DNA of 64,000 nucleotides from CAZIAK01 sp964537035 (GTDB taxonomy: Bacteria; Planctomycetota; B15-G4). Below, piece after piece: positions 17,901-26,094 of this stretch. The notes under the pieces were generated by a model. That model had not been told where the DNA came from. It was given only the letters and a program-made list of their open reading frames with translations, and did no database searches. The translations under genes were made by a program, and so were the position numbers. Where the stretch lies: the NCBI GenBank assembly GCA_964537035.1, contig CAZIAK010000004.1:1-64000 (forward strand), given 5' to 3'. How positions within the stretch are numbered: position 1 is the first letter of the stretch; each line of letters starts with the position of its first letter.

Positions 17901-20900
17901 GGACCCGGCGCCAGCGAGCGCAGATCGACCCTTTCGACATCGCAGATCACCTCGCTGGAGATCTGCTGCACGGCAAGGCCCTCCCGCAGCACGAACCCCG
18001 TGCGCAACGTCTCGTGGCGCCTCACGATGTCAGCCAAGCAACGGTCGATCAGATCCACGTCGAGGGAGCCCCTGATCCGGTAGGCGACGGGCAGGTTGTA
18101 GGCAGCACCAGCTCCCAGCTGGTCGAGGAACCAGAGGCGTTGCTGGGCAAAGGACAGGGGGGGATCGCCCCCACCGCTACGCGGCGCGAGTTCGCCCCAG
18201 GCCGAGGGCGGCGCCGAGTGCGGAGCCGGTGCCAAGCTCGAAAACGAAGACGGTGGCAGTGCAGGGGCCAAGTCCGGCGCGGACGCGGTGGAGGGCTGCG
18301 CCCCATCGAGCAGCTCGGCCAGTCCAGCCACCGTGGGTCGTTCGAACAGGTTGCGCAATGTGATCCGCTCATGGCCCCGGCGGCCGGCCAGGCGGTTGAT
18401 CAGTCGAGCGCCCAGGAGCGAGTGCCCCCCGAGTGCGAAGAAGTCCTCGTGCACACCGAGCTGATCCAGGCCAAGCAGCTCGCACCAGACGGCGCAGAGT
18501 GCACGCTCGGTGTCCGTGCGCGGTGCGACGGCGCCGTGCCCGGAGCGGCCCAGCTTTGGACGAGGCAAAGCCTGCCCGTCGATCTTTCCGCTCGCCGTCA
18601 GCGGGAACGCGTCGAGAACGACCAACGCCGACGGCACCAGGATCGACGGCAGCTCGGCTCTCAGACCCTGCAGCAGTGCGGCCTCCATCTCCTGCGTGTC
18701 CATGGCGGCCGGGGTCAGCACGACATAGGCCACCAAGCGAGGGTCGCCCTCACGGTCGTCACGCACGAGGACGTGAGCACGATGCACCGACGGCAACTCG
18801 TGAAGGCAGGCTTCAACCTCTCCCGGCTCAATGCGCTGGCCACGGATCTTGGCCTGTCGGTCCCGGCGGCCCAGACACTCGAGTTGGCCATCCGGCGACC
18901 ACCTGGCCCGATCACCCGTGCGGTAGAGGCGAGCACCAGGCTCGGCGCTGAACGGATCCGCGACGAAACACGTGGCGGTCAGCTCGGGCTGGTTCAGATA
19001 GCCCCGAGCCAGGCCAGACCCACCGATGTACAGCTCACCCGGAACGCCCGTGGGCGACAGTTGCATCCAGCGGTCCAGCACGTAGGCGCGCGCGTTGTCC
19101 ATGGGTCGCCCGATGGGCACGTCGGGACGGCCTGTGCCAGCGCCCAGATCAGACTCCGCCTGGGCCAACCAGTCCTTGGTGACATCAAACGTGGTGGCGT
19201 CCGCAGACACTTCTGTCGAGCCATAGACATTGCGCAGCTTTGCCCCGGGCAACAACTCGACGAAGCGCCGGGCCAAGGCGACGGGCAGAGGCTCTCCGCT
19301 CGACGTCCAGCGCACCAGCCGTGGCAGCTGCTGGGCCAGCTCGTGCCCATGGTCGAGCACAACAGCCAGCAGCGAGGGCACCATCACCACACGGGTCACG
19401 GCGTGCCGAGACATGGCGCCCACGAAGGCGGCCGTGTCCTTGACGTCATCATCGGCGAGAATCAGTAGCCGGGCGCCGCCGCAAAGAGCTCCGAAGACCT
19501 CATGCACCGAGTCGACGAAACCCAGGTGCGTCTTGTGGCAGCCGGTCTCCTGATCGCCCCAGGGAGCCACCGAGTCTTCCCAGACGATGCGTTGAACAGC
19601 CCCGCGGTGCAGACCCAACACACCCTTGGGATGGCCGCTGGAACCCGATGTGTAGAGCAAATAGGCCCCATGGTCTGGTCGGGAACCGGACGGGAAGGGC
19701 GCCGGGTCGTGAGCAGCGATCTCGGCGGCGTCCCGGTCCACACAGATCACGTCGCCGCTGAAGCCTGCCAGCAAGGGCCGCAGCGCCGCTTCCGTGATCA
19801 CCGCCCTGAGAGCAGCGTCAGCCCACACGAACTGCAGACGCCCCGGGGGATTCTCAGGATCGAGGGGCACGTAGACCCCGCCGGCTTTCAGCACGGCCAC
19901 CATGGCCACCACCGCAGCAGTGGACCGGGGCAACGCCAAGCCCACTCGATCACCGCAGCCCAGGCCCTGTTCACGGAGGTGTCGAGCCAGCTGACCCGAC
20001 CTGGCGTCGAGCTCACCGTAGCTGACGGTGCGCTCCCCGTCGATCAAGGCCACGCTCTCGGCGCATGCGGCAGCCCGACGCTGGAACAGCTCGTGGAGGC
20101 AGAGCTCGCTCGCCGGCAATGCGCTGGGATTCCAGCCCACCAGCAGTCGCTGCTGCTCCACCTCGTCGATCAGGCGCACGTCATGAAGGCGCAGGGATGG
20201 ATCGACGCAGACCTGTTCGAGAACCGCCAACCACTGCTGAACCATGCGCTGCACCGTCGAGGCGTCGAACAGCTCAACGTTGTAGGTCCAACGCGCCCCC
20301 AAGCTGTCCCCGCGCTGCACGCAGGCGAGCTCAAGATCGAAGCGGGTCACGCCCTGATCCCAGAGCAGGGGATCGACCTCCAGACCATCGAGGGCCAACG
20401 CGGCCTGTGGACCGTTCTGCATGGTGAACAGCACCTGAAACAGCGCGGAGCGGCTGGGGTCGCGGGGTGGATTCAGCTCCGTCACGATCTGCTCGAAGGG
20501 CACGTCCTGGCCCTCGTAGGCCGACAGGGCGACGCCCTTCACCCGGGCCAACAGCTGCGCGAACGTCGGGTCTGCTGACAGGTCTGTGCGCACCACCAAG
20601 GTGTTCACGAAGCAACCGATCAGAGGCTCCCACTCGCTGCGCGTGCGCTGAGCGATGGGCAGGCCCACGGCCACGTCTTCCTGGTCGGCGAGCCGCGCCA
20701 GCAGCAGCTGCCAGCTTGCCAACAAGACCATGGCCTGGGTCACACCCTCCTGCAAAGCCAGGGCAGCCAAGCCTGCCGTCAGGCTCGCAGCCAGCTCGAC
20801 CGACTGAGAGTCGCCGTGATAGGTCTGCAGCGAGGGACGGGGTCGATCAGTGGGCAGGTCGAGCGGCGGGAGGTCGGCCAGCTGTTCGCACCAGTCAGCG

Positions 20901-23900
20901 AGCGCCGCCCGGGCTGGCGGCAGTTGCAGCTGCCCGCCATGCCACAGCGCGAAGTCGCCGTACTGCAGGGCCAGCGGAGCCAGGGGCTCTTGCTCACCTC
21001 GTTGCGCCGCGCCATAAAGCACGGAGAGTTCGGAGAAGAACACACCCATGGACCAGCCGTCGGAGACGATGTGATGCATGGAGACCCACAACACGTGCCG
21101 CTGTTCACCGAGGGTCAGCAGGGCGCCTCGTATCAACGGGCCTTGAGCCAGATCGAACGGCCGCCCGGCCTCCTCGGCTCCGTAGCTCCTGACCCTCGCT
21201 CGCACGTCCGCGGTCCCGACCGCGTCGATGCGCTCCAATCGAAAGCCTGTCGGTGTGTGGAACCGTTGCACAGGCAACCCGTCCACCAAGGGGAACGTCG
21301 TGCGCAAGACTTCGTGGCGTGCCAGCAGTTGCGTCAGCGAGAGCTCCAGGCGATCCACGTCCAGCGGCCCCTTGAGCTGAAAGGCTCGGCAGAGGGTGTA
21401 GGCTCCCTGGGCGCCCGCCTGTTCGAGAATCCACAGGCGCTGCTGGGCCGTGGACAGGGGCAGCTCAGGTGCGCCCCCCGCCTGCGCTGTTCTTGGCACG
21501 AGGGGCGAGGGTGATGGCTCCGGCACGGACGCGCCCACGATGCGCGCCAACCCTGCCACCGTGGGGTTCTCGAACAACCTTCGCAGCGGCACCTCGACGC
21601 CCAGCAAGCCAGCGATGCGCGAGGTCAGCTGGGTGGCCAGAAGAGAGTGCCCGCCAAGACTGAAGAAGTCGTCGTGTACTCCCACCGCGCTCACACCCAA
21701 CAGCTGACCGTACAGCGCGCAGAGCGTCTCCTCGTGACCGTCCCGCGGCGCCACGAAGGGCACGGCCGCTCGCTGTGCGCCAGGCTCAGGAAGGGCCAGA
21801 CGATCGAGCTTTCCGCTGGGCGTGAGAGGCAGGGCGTCGAGGGTCACGATGGCCGAGGGCAACAAGATCGCGGGCAGCCTCTGGCGCAGAGACCGCTCGA
21901 TGTCGGCGATCAGCAGGGCGCGGGCCGCCCCTCGTTCACGGGGCACCACATAGGCCACCAGGCGTGAGCCGCCCGGAGAATCCTGGCGCACCATGGCCGC
22001 CGCCTGCTCCACGGCGCTGTGTGAGAGCAAGGCCGCCTCCAGCTCACCCGGCTCGATGCGCTGGCCGCGAATTTTCGCCTGCCGATCGAGACGCCCGAGA
22101 AACTCCAGGTTACCGTCAGCAGCCCAGCGCACCCGATCGCCCGTGCGAAACAGCCGCGCTCCCGGATCACTGCCGAACGGGTCGGGGACGAAGACGGCGG
22201 CCGTCCACTCTGGCCGATGCAAGTAGCCATCCGCCAGGCCCTGACCACCGATATAGAGTTCGCCGGGCACACCCACGGGCACCGGCTGCAGTGAGTCGTC
22301 GAGCACGTAGGTGCGCACGTTGGCCAGGGGACGCCCGATGGGCACACCCACGGTCGCCGCCCCGAGATCATCGGCTCCCGAACCTGCCTTCATGGCTCTC
22401 TCGGGCTGCCGACTCAGCCACTCGTCGCTCACCTCGAACAGCGTGGCGTCCCCCGAGACCTCTGTCGACCCATAGAGGTTCCAGAGCGTGGCGGCAGGCA
22501 GGCATTGAGCGAAGCGGCGAGCCAGGCCCAGCGGCAGACGTTCACCACTGACCGTCCCGTGACGCAACGCCCCCAACTGCCGGGACAGCTCACCGCCCTG
22601 CTCCAGCAACACCGACAAGAAGGACGGCACCAACACGAGGCGCGTGACGTCGTGTCGCGACAAGGCGCGGACGAACGCCGGGACGTCCTTGACCTCGTCG
22701 TCGCCGAGGATGAGCAGGCGGGCGCCAGCGCAGAGCGGGCCGAAGATCTCCTGGACCGAGTCGACGAAACCCAGCTGGGTCTTGTGGCACCCGGTCTCGC
22801 CCGGGGCCATGGGCGCCAGGGATCGCTCCCAGTGCAAGCGATTCACCGCTCCTCGGTGCAGCCCTACGACTCCCTTCGGCGTCCCTGTGGAGCCGGACGT
22901 ATAGAGCACGTAGGCAGGGTGGTCGAGGGTCACCGCCGCCTCGACCCGCTCCCCACTGTGCTCCGCGATCAACGGCCCGTCCCGATCGCAGCAGATCACC
23001 TCGCCCTCAATGGTCGGCAACGCATCGGCCAGGCCTGCAGAGGTGATCACCGCCTGCACTCCCGTGTCCTTGAGGAGGAAGGCCAGGCGCTGCGAGGGCG
23101 CCTGCGGGTCGAGAGGTACGTAGGCAGCCCCTGCCTTCAGCACGGCGAGCAGGCCGATCACCTCTGCACATGAGCGGGGCAGGAACAGCCCCACCAGAGA
23201 ACCCGAAGCCACACCTCGCTCGCTCAACAGGTGGGCCAGCTGGTTGGAGGAGGCGTCCAACTCAGCGAAGCTCACCGTGCTGCCGCCCTCGATCAGGGCC
23301 GTGGCGTCGGGACACAGGCCCGCACGTTCGGCAAACAGCTCGTGGAGACATAGCTCGCTGCCAAACTCCTGGGCCGTGTCGTTCCCGTCGACGAGCAGCT
23401 GCCGCCGCTCCTGATCGCCGAGGATCGACAGACTGGACAGCCGCGCCCCTGGGTCGGCCACGATCCCGGAGAGCAGGCGCAGCCAACGCTCACCCCAGGT
23501 GACAATCGTCGAGCGGTCAAAGAGGTCGCGATGGTAGATCAGCCGACCACCGAGCCAATCGCCGTCGTTCAGCAGGCGCAACTCCAGGTCGAGATCTGTA
23601 CGCGGGTGCGACAGTGTCACGGCCCCCATGGCCAGGTCACCGAACACCTGCTCCTGACGCCCGCGGTACTGCATGGAGAACAAGACCTGAAACAACGGGT
23701 TGCTGGTGCCTTCGCGCAGTGGATTGACCTGTTCCACCAGCTTCTCGAAGGGCACGTCCTGGTTCTCGAAGGCAGACAGACTGACCTCTCGTACGCGGAG
23801 CAGCAACTCACGAAAGGTAGGGTCACCCGAGAGGTCCGTGCGCAACACCAACACGTTCAGGAAAACCCCCACGAGCGCTTCGAGTTCAGGCCGATCGCGG

Positions 23901-24769
23901 TTGCCCATGGGCGAGCCCACCACAACGTCCTGCTCATCGGCGAGCCGTGAGAGCAGCACCTGCCAGGCAGCCAGTAAAACCGTGGGCAGACTGAAGCCCT
24001 CCTGGCCAGCGAGCCGACGCAGACCCACCGCCAGCTCAGGGGGGAACTCCAGATCCAGAGAGCCTCCTCGGTAGCTCTGCTCTGCCGGACGGGGACGGTC
24101 TCGGGGCAGATGCAACGTCGACAACCCGGCCAGCTGCTTCCGCCAGTAGGCCCGCTGGGACGAAAGCCCAGCGCTGTCCATGCGCTCTCGCTGCCAGGTC
24201 ACATAGTCGCTGTACTGCGCCTTCAGCCCAGGCAGGACGGCGAGCTGACCGCCACACCTCGCTGCGTAGAAGCTCGCGAGGTCGCCGATCATCACGACCT
24301 CCATGGAGTGACCGTCTGAGACGATGTGATGGGTCGTGAGCATGAGCACGTGCTCACGCTCATCGACGCGGATCAGCCGGGCACGGAGCAGGGGCGCACA
24401 CGAGAGGTCGAAGGGGCGCGCGAGCTCTTGTTCGGTCAGGCGTTCCACGGCCCGGTCCTGCTCCAACCTGGAGAGCGTGGTCAGGTCGGAGCGCTGAAGC
24501 GACACTGAGCCATGGGCCCTGATGCGCTGAAGCGGCCGCCCATTCTGATCCGCGAAGTCTGCTCGCAGGAGCTGCTGCCGGGCCACCAGGTCAGCCAGGG
24601 CCTGCTCCAGACAGGACACCCTCAGGAGTCCTCGTAGCCGCAGGGCCATGCCCATGTTGTAGGCGCCCCCCGCCCCCAGCTGATCCAGAAACCAGAGCCG
24701 CTCCTGAGCCGACGAGAGCGGCAACTCTACATAGTCGTCACCGGGCGCCTCGGTCGTCGGGTCAGCCAT
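14936..24769 (-). CDS. Three-module NRPS (C-A-PCP)x3 without thioesterase
   Basis: This is a 3277-residue nonribosomal peptide synthetase. Module 1: C with HHIVSDG (about residue 147), A with YTSGSTGTPKG (about 622), PCP with GGHSLLATQ (about 1041). Module 2: C HHIVSDG (about 1232), A YTSGSSGHPKG (about 1705), PCP GGHSLLGA (about 2114). Module 3: C HHAIADG (about 2334), A YTSGSSGAPK (about 2820), PCP GGHSLLA (about 3204). All condensation His pairs and carrier Ser are intact. The protein ends about 70 residues after PCP3 with no thioesterase, reductase or terminal C domain. A1 and A2 carry FVDSV where alpha-amino-acid A domains have FDASV, so the Asp that binds the alpha-amino group is Val and the next position is Asp; by memory this resembles beta-alanine-type codes. 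A3 has normal Asp (FDASLFE). The leading C domain implies an upstream donor, plausibly the PKS. It overlaps the CarA-like gene by 8 bases. Confidence 0.95.
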   Translation of the reverse strand: MADPTTEAPGDDYVELPLSSAQERLWFLDQLGAGGAYNMGMALRLRGLLRVSCLEQALADLVARQQLLRADFADQNGRPLQRIRAHGSVSLQRSDLTTLSRLEQDRAVERLTEQELARPFDLSCAPLLRARLIRVDEREHVLMLTTHHIVSDGHSMEVVMIGDLASFYAARCGGQLAVLPGLKAQYSDYVTWQRERMDSAGLSSQRAYWRKQLAGLSTLHLPRDRPRPAEQSYRGGSLDLEFPPELAVGLRRLAGQEGFSLPTVLLAAWQVLLSRLADEQDVVVGSPMGNRDRPELEALVGVFLNVLVLRTDLSGDPTFRELLLRVREVSLSAFENQDVPFEKLVEQVNPLREGTSNPLFQVLFSMQYRGRQEQVFGDLAMGAVTLSHPRTDLDLELRLLNDGDWLGGRLIYHRDLFDRSTIVTWGERWLRLLSGIVADPGARLSSLSILGDQERRQLLVDGNDTAQEFGSELCLHELFAERAGLCPDATALIEGGSTVSFAELDASSNQLAHLLSERGVASGSLVGLFLPRSCAEVIGLLAVLKAGAAYVPLDPQAPSQRLAFLLKDTGVQAVITSAGLADALPTIEGEVICCDRDGPLIAEHSGERVEAAVTLDHPAYVLYTSGSTGTPKGVVGLHRGAVNRLHWERSLAPMAPGETGCHKTQLGFVDSVQEIFGPLCAGARLLILGDDEVKDVPAFVRALSRHDVTRLVLVPSFLSVLLEQGGELSRQLGALRHGTVSGERLPLGLARRFAQCLPAATLWNLYGSTEVSGDATLFEVSDEWLSRQPERAMKAGSGADDLGAATVGVPIGRPLANVRTYVLDDSLQPVPVGVPGELYIGGQGLADGYLHRPEWTAAVFVPDPFGSDPGARLFRTGDRVRWAADGNLEFLGRLDRQAKIRGQRIEPGELEAALLSHSAVEQAAAMVRQDSPGGSRLVAYVVPRERGAARALLIADIERSLRQRLPAILLPSAIVTLDALPLTPSGKLDRLALPEPGAQRAAVPFVAPRDGHEETLCALYGQLLGVSAVGVHDDFFSLGGHSLLATQLTSRIAGLLGVEVPLRRLFENPTVAGLARIVGASVPEPSPSPLVPRTAQAGGAPELPLSTAQQRLWILEQAGAQGAYTLCRAFQLKGPLDVDRLELSLTQLLARHEVLRTTFPLVDGLPVQRFHTPTGFRLERIDAVGTADVRARVRSYGAEEAGRPFDLAQGPLIRGALLTLGEQRHVLWVSMHHIVSDGWSMGVFFSELSVLYGAAQRGEQEPLAPLALQYGDFALWHGGQLQLPPARAALADWCEQLADLPPLDLPTDRPRPSLQTYHGDSQSVELAASLTAGLAALALQEGVTQAMVLLASWQLLLARLADQEDVAVGLPIAQRTRSEWEPLIGCFVNTLVVRTDLSADPTFAQLLARVKGVALSAYEGQDVPFEQIVTELNPPRDPSRSALFQVLFTMQNGPQAALALDGLEVDPLLWDQGVTRFDLELACVQRGDSLGARWTYNVELFDASTVQRMVQQWLAVLEQVCVDPSLRLHDVRLIDEVEQQRLLVGWNPSALPASELCLHELFQRRAAACAESVALIDGERTVSYGELDARSGQLARHLREQGLGCGDRVGLALPRSTAAVVAMVAVLKAGGVYVPLDPENPPGRLQFVWADAALRAVITEAALRPLLAGFSGDVICVDRDAAEIAAHDPAPFPSGSRPDHGAYLLYTSGSSGHPKGVLGLHRGAVQRIVWEDSVAPWGDQETGCHKTHLGFVDSVHEVFGALCGGARLLILADDDVKDTAAFVGAMSRHAVTRVVMVPSLLAVVLDHGHELAQQLPRLVRWTSSGEPLPVALARRFVELLPGAKLRNVYGSTEVSADATTFDVTKDWLAQAESDLGAGTGRPDVPIGRPMDNARAYVLDRWMQLSPTGVPGELYIGGSGLARGYLNQPELTATCFVADPFSAEPGARLYRTGDRARWSPDGQLECLGRRDRQAKIRGQRIEPGEVEACLHELPSVHRAHVLVRDDREGDPRLVAYVVLTPAAMDTQEMEAALLQGLRAELPSILVPSALVVLDAFPLTASGKIDGQALPRPKLGRSGHGAVAPRTDTERALCAVWCELLGLDQLGVHEDFFALGGHSLLGARLINRLAGRRGHERITLRNLFERPTVAGLAELLDGAQPSTASAPDLAPALPPSSFSSLAPAPHSAPPSAWGELAPRSGGGDPPLSFAQQRLWFLDQLGAGAAYNLPVAYRIRGSLDVDLIDRCLADIVRRHETLRTGFVLREGLAVQQISSEVICDVERVDLRSLAPGPREAAVERQAREAARRPFDLTHPPLMRAAVLRCTDTEHVLLLTLHHAIADGWSMERLADELSALYGAFRRGQPSPLKRLAISYADFSQWQRAGLVGAELERQMGYWRGQLSGLEALSVPSDHPRPAVAGYASDVHDFALSKGVSDGLRALAHDQGATLSMVLVAAWQVLLSRYCGVDDVAVGLPLANRQRVELEPLIGFFVNTLVLRVDLSGDPSFSGQLLPQVKDSVLAATEHQDLPFEKLVEELDPSRDPSRHPLYQVSFAHGDEPQRTLHLPAGTSPDGDEPELDVEPLRLVTAQTGLDLDLRVRDLGDHLGCRLLYDSALFEAATMETMAARFGQLLRSIATDPQGRLSQLSMLTGEQVEQLEGDWQGSAAADEAAPVVAAFPREFAARAAECPETVALHHGSETVTYGELNSRANQLAHVLRSRRAAAGELVGLALPRGPDQLVALLGILKAGAAYLPLDTTLPDERLEFMIKDMGLGLVITDPSQEQRAWRRAAELLCLVGDKDQLDGAPRENPSCTVSADDLAYGIYTSGSSGAPKAALLEHGGLSNVIRAQRDVFDVGPGSRVLQFASLGFDASLFEITMALAHGGTLFLGQPDDLLPGAELQAVLRSQRINVVTLPPTVLESLSPDALPELAVVAVAGERCPAGLVDRWATGRRFFNLYGLTEASIWSTVAELRPGDEPQLGRPIDGVRVGLVDPQGQLLPPGMRGEIVLGGLGLARGYHGRAELTAERFVPDPFAGVEGRRLYRTGDLACSLPGGGLQFIGRADSQVKLRGQRLELGEIEETLRGLAGVEDAAVVLSGEGDKGRLVAYVTGVSDPFEAESDWREVLGRALPRAMVPGDLFVLERLPRSLSGKVDRRALLRRADGRAARTSTDGPSTATEQALAEIWCEMLELKTLGRHDHFIDLGGHSLLAVPVLERMHEALGVRLTARELLFGTLAQVSAACDEASGQETPLVAGSSRWARALRWLRSHLLPRGVRR

Positions 24770-26084
24770 GACAGCTCACCACGGCCGACAGTCCAGCGAT
24801 GGCCGCCCGGGACTTGCCGAGGTAACCGTAAGGTGCCTCCACGTCGAGCACTTCGCTGAGCAGACGGTTCGCCGCCGTGCCATCGGTCATGCCGATCTTG
24901 GGCAGGAAGGCCAGGTCACGACTCAGCAAGCCCACGCTCATGGCTGCCTCTCGCAGCACGTGCTTCTCCACGCCGTCCACCCAGGCCAGCTCGCGAGGCG
25001 TTGCCAGGGCCTGTTCGATCACCGAGGGGTGCCAGAAGACGTGCTCCACCGAGAGGCCGAGCGACCAGTGCAAGAACGGTGACAGCTCGCCGGTCCAACG
25101 AGTGCGTTCGATGAGTTCGGTGGTGGTCTCCAGGCCCACCGCGGTCATGTAGGCCTGGTGCCGGAGCATGCCGTCGAAGAGCAGGTCGGAGCCGTAGCCC
25201 GTCACCACGTGAGAGCACGTCCCCTGAGCGGCTCGGTAGAGCGCCGACAGCTGCAGCAGGATCTCGGCGGTCAGGCCATCGAAGACCTCGTTCTGCTCGA
25301 CCACCCGGCGAAACTCAGCCCACACCTCCGACCCCTCGAGCGTGCTCTCATGATGTTTGCAGTCGAGCGCTTCGGCCAAGCGGCGAGCACCTTCGAACTC
25401 GTCGCCGTACTCTGTGCCGAGGGTGAAGGTCGACACGGCGCCGCGGCGACGGGCCAAGGCGCAGGCGATGGACGAGTCGATCCCGCCAGACACGAAAGCC
25501 CCTGTGGCCCGGGGCCCGTCGCTCCTGGCAGCGTCTCGCTCTTGCGCCGCCTGCACGAGGGCCTGGCCCAGCTCGGGCGCCCCCACATCAGCGGAGGCCA
25601 GGACAAACCCAGGGCTCGCTCCCTGCACCGTCGTCCTCTCGCCACTCACGCGCAGAGCGCATCCCGGGGGCAGTCGATGCACTTGTGCATAGGGTGTCCA
25701 GTCAGCCTGCCGAGGCCCGCTCGCCAACAGCTCCGGCTCGGGCCGCAGAGTGACGCTCGCCACCACAGCCAGGGCTTTCACCTCGGGGGAGACCGCCCAG
25801 CCTGTGCCCAGGCGCATGTACCAGATCGGGCAGGTGCCCAAGGGGTCAGTGGCCACGACGATGCCGTCACCGTCGCGTGTGACCGAGAAGTCAGCCGTGC
25901 CTCCCGACAGGCGGTTGCCCAGCTGTCCCTCGCCGACTCGGACCAACGACGTGGCCCACACATCGAGGCCCGCCGCTGACCACACGCGCTGCGGTGGATC
26001 GACATAGGGACACAGACCCTGCCCCAGGGCAACGAGCTGCCCGTCGCTCACAATCTCGTTCGAAGGCAGGACCAGGAAGGGCAT
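24762..26084 (-). CDS. carA-like: CarA/beta-lactam-synthetase-like enzyme
   Basis: This 440-residue ATP-dependent synthetase is of the asparagine-synthetase fold. It starts at ATG 26084, 10 bases after the PKS stop, and overlaps the NRPS start by 8 bases. The N-terminal Ntn domain begins MPFLVLP and lacks the Cys2 nucleophile of true glutaminases. The PP-loop SGGIDSS is at 199-205. The stretch NEVFDGLTAEI, then TGYGSDLLF (Tyr297) and RTRWTGE (Glu333), then LPKIGM (Lys396), matches in order and spacing the region of carbapenam synthetase CarA that holds its Tyr345/Glu380 dyad and Lys443. AsnB has a GDGxDE-type loop here instead. The family adenylates a carboxylate and closes a beta-lactam with a beta-amino group. 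The substrate here is unknown: carboxymethylproline, or a beta-amino acid from the assembly line. The homology calls are from memory of the family sequences. Confidence 0.87.
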   Translation of the reverse strand: MPFLVLPSNEIVSDGQLVALGQGLCPYVDPPQRVWSAAGLDVWATSLVRVGEGQLGNRLSGGTADFSVTRDGDGIVVATDPLGTCPIWYMRLGTGWAVSPEVKALAVVASVTLRPEPELLASGPRQADWTPYAQVHRLPPGCALRVSGERTTVQGASPGFVLASADVGAPELGQALVQAAQERDAARSDGPRATGAFVSGGIDSSIACALARRRGAVSTFTLGTEYGDEFEGARRLAEALDCKHHESTLEGSEVWAEFRRVVEQNEVFDGLTAEILLQLSALYRAAQGTCSHVVTGYGSDLLFDGMLRHQAYMTAVGLETTTELIERTRWTGELSPFLHWSLGLSVEHVFWHPSVIEQALATPRELAWVDGVEKHVLREAAMSVGLLSRDLAFLPKIGMTDGTAANRLLSEVLDVEAPYGYLGKSRAAIAGLSAVVSCHG

Positions 26085-26094
26085 GGATTTCGTG

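Noticed and set aside
15716..24074. Long plus-strand open frames across the NRPS (for example 17765-19468)
   Set aside because: They are antisense shadows of high-GC coding sequence without recognisable domains; the minus-strand frame is an uninterrupted NRPS.
24762..26084. Asparagine synthetase (AsnB) assignment
   Set aside because: Cys2 is missing, the AsnB-type loop is replaced by TGYGSDLLF, and the Glu and Lys of the CarA-type active site are present in the right order.
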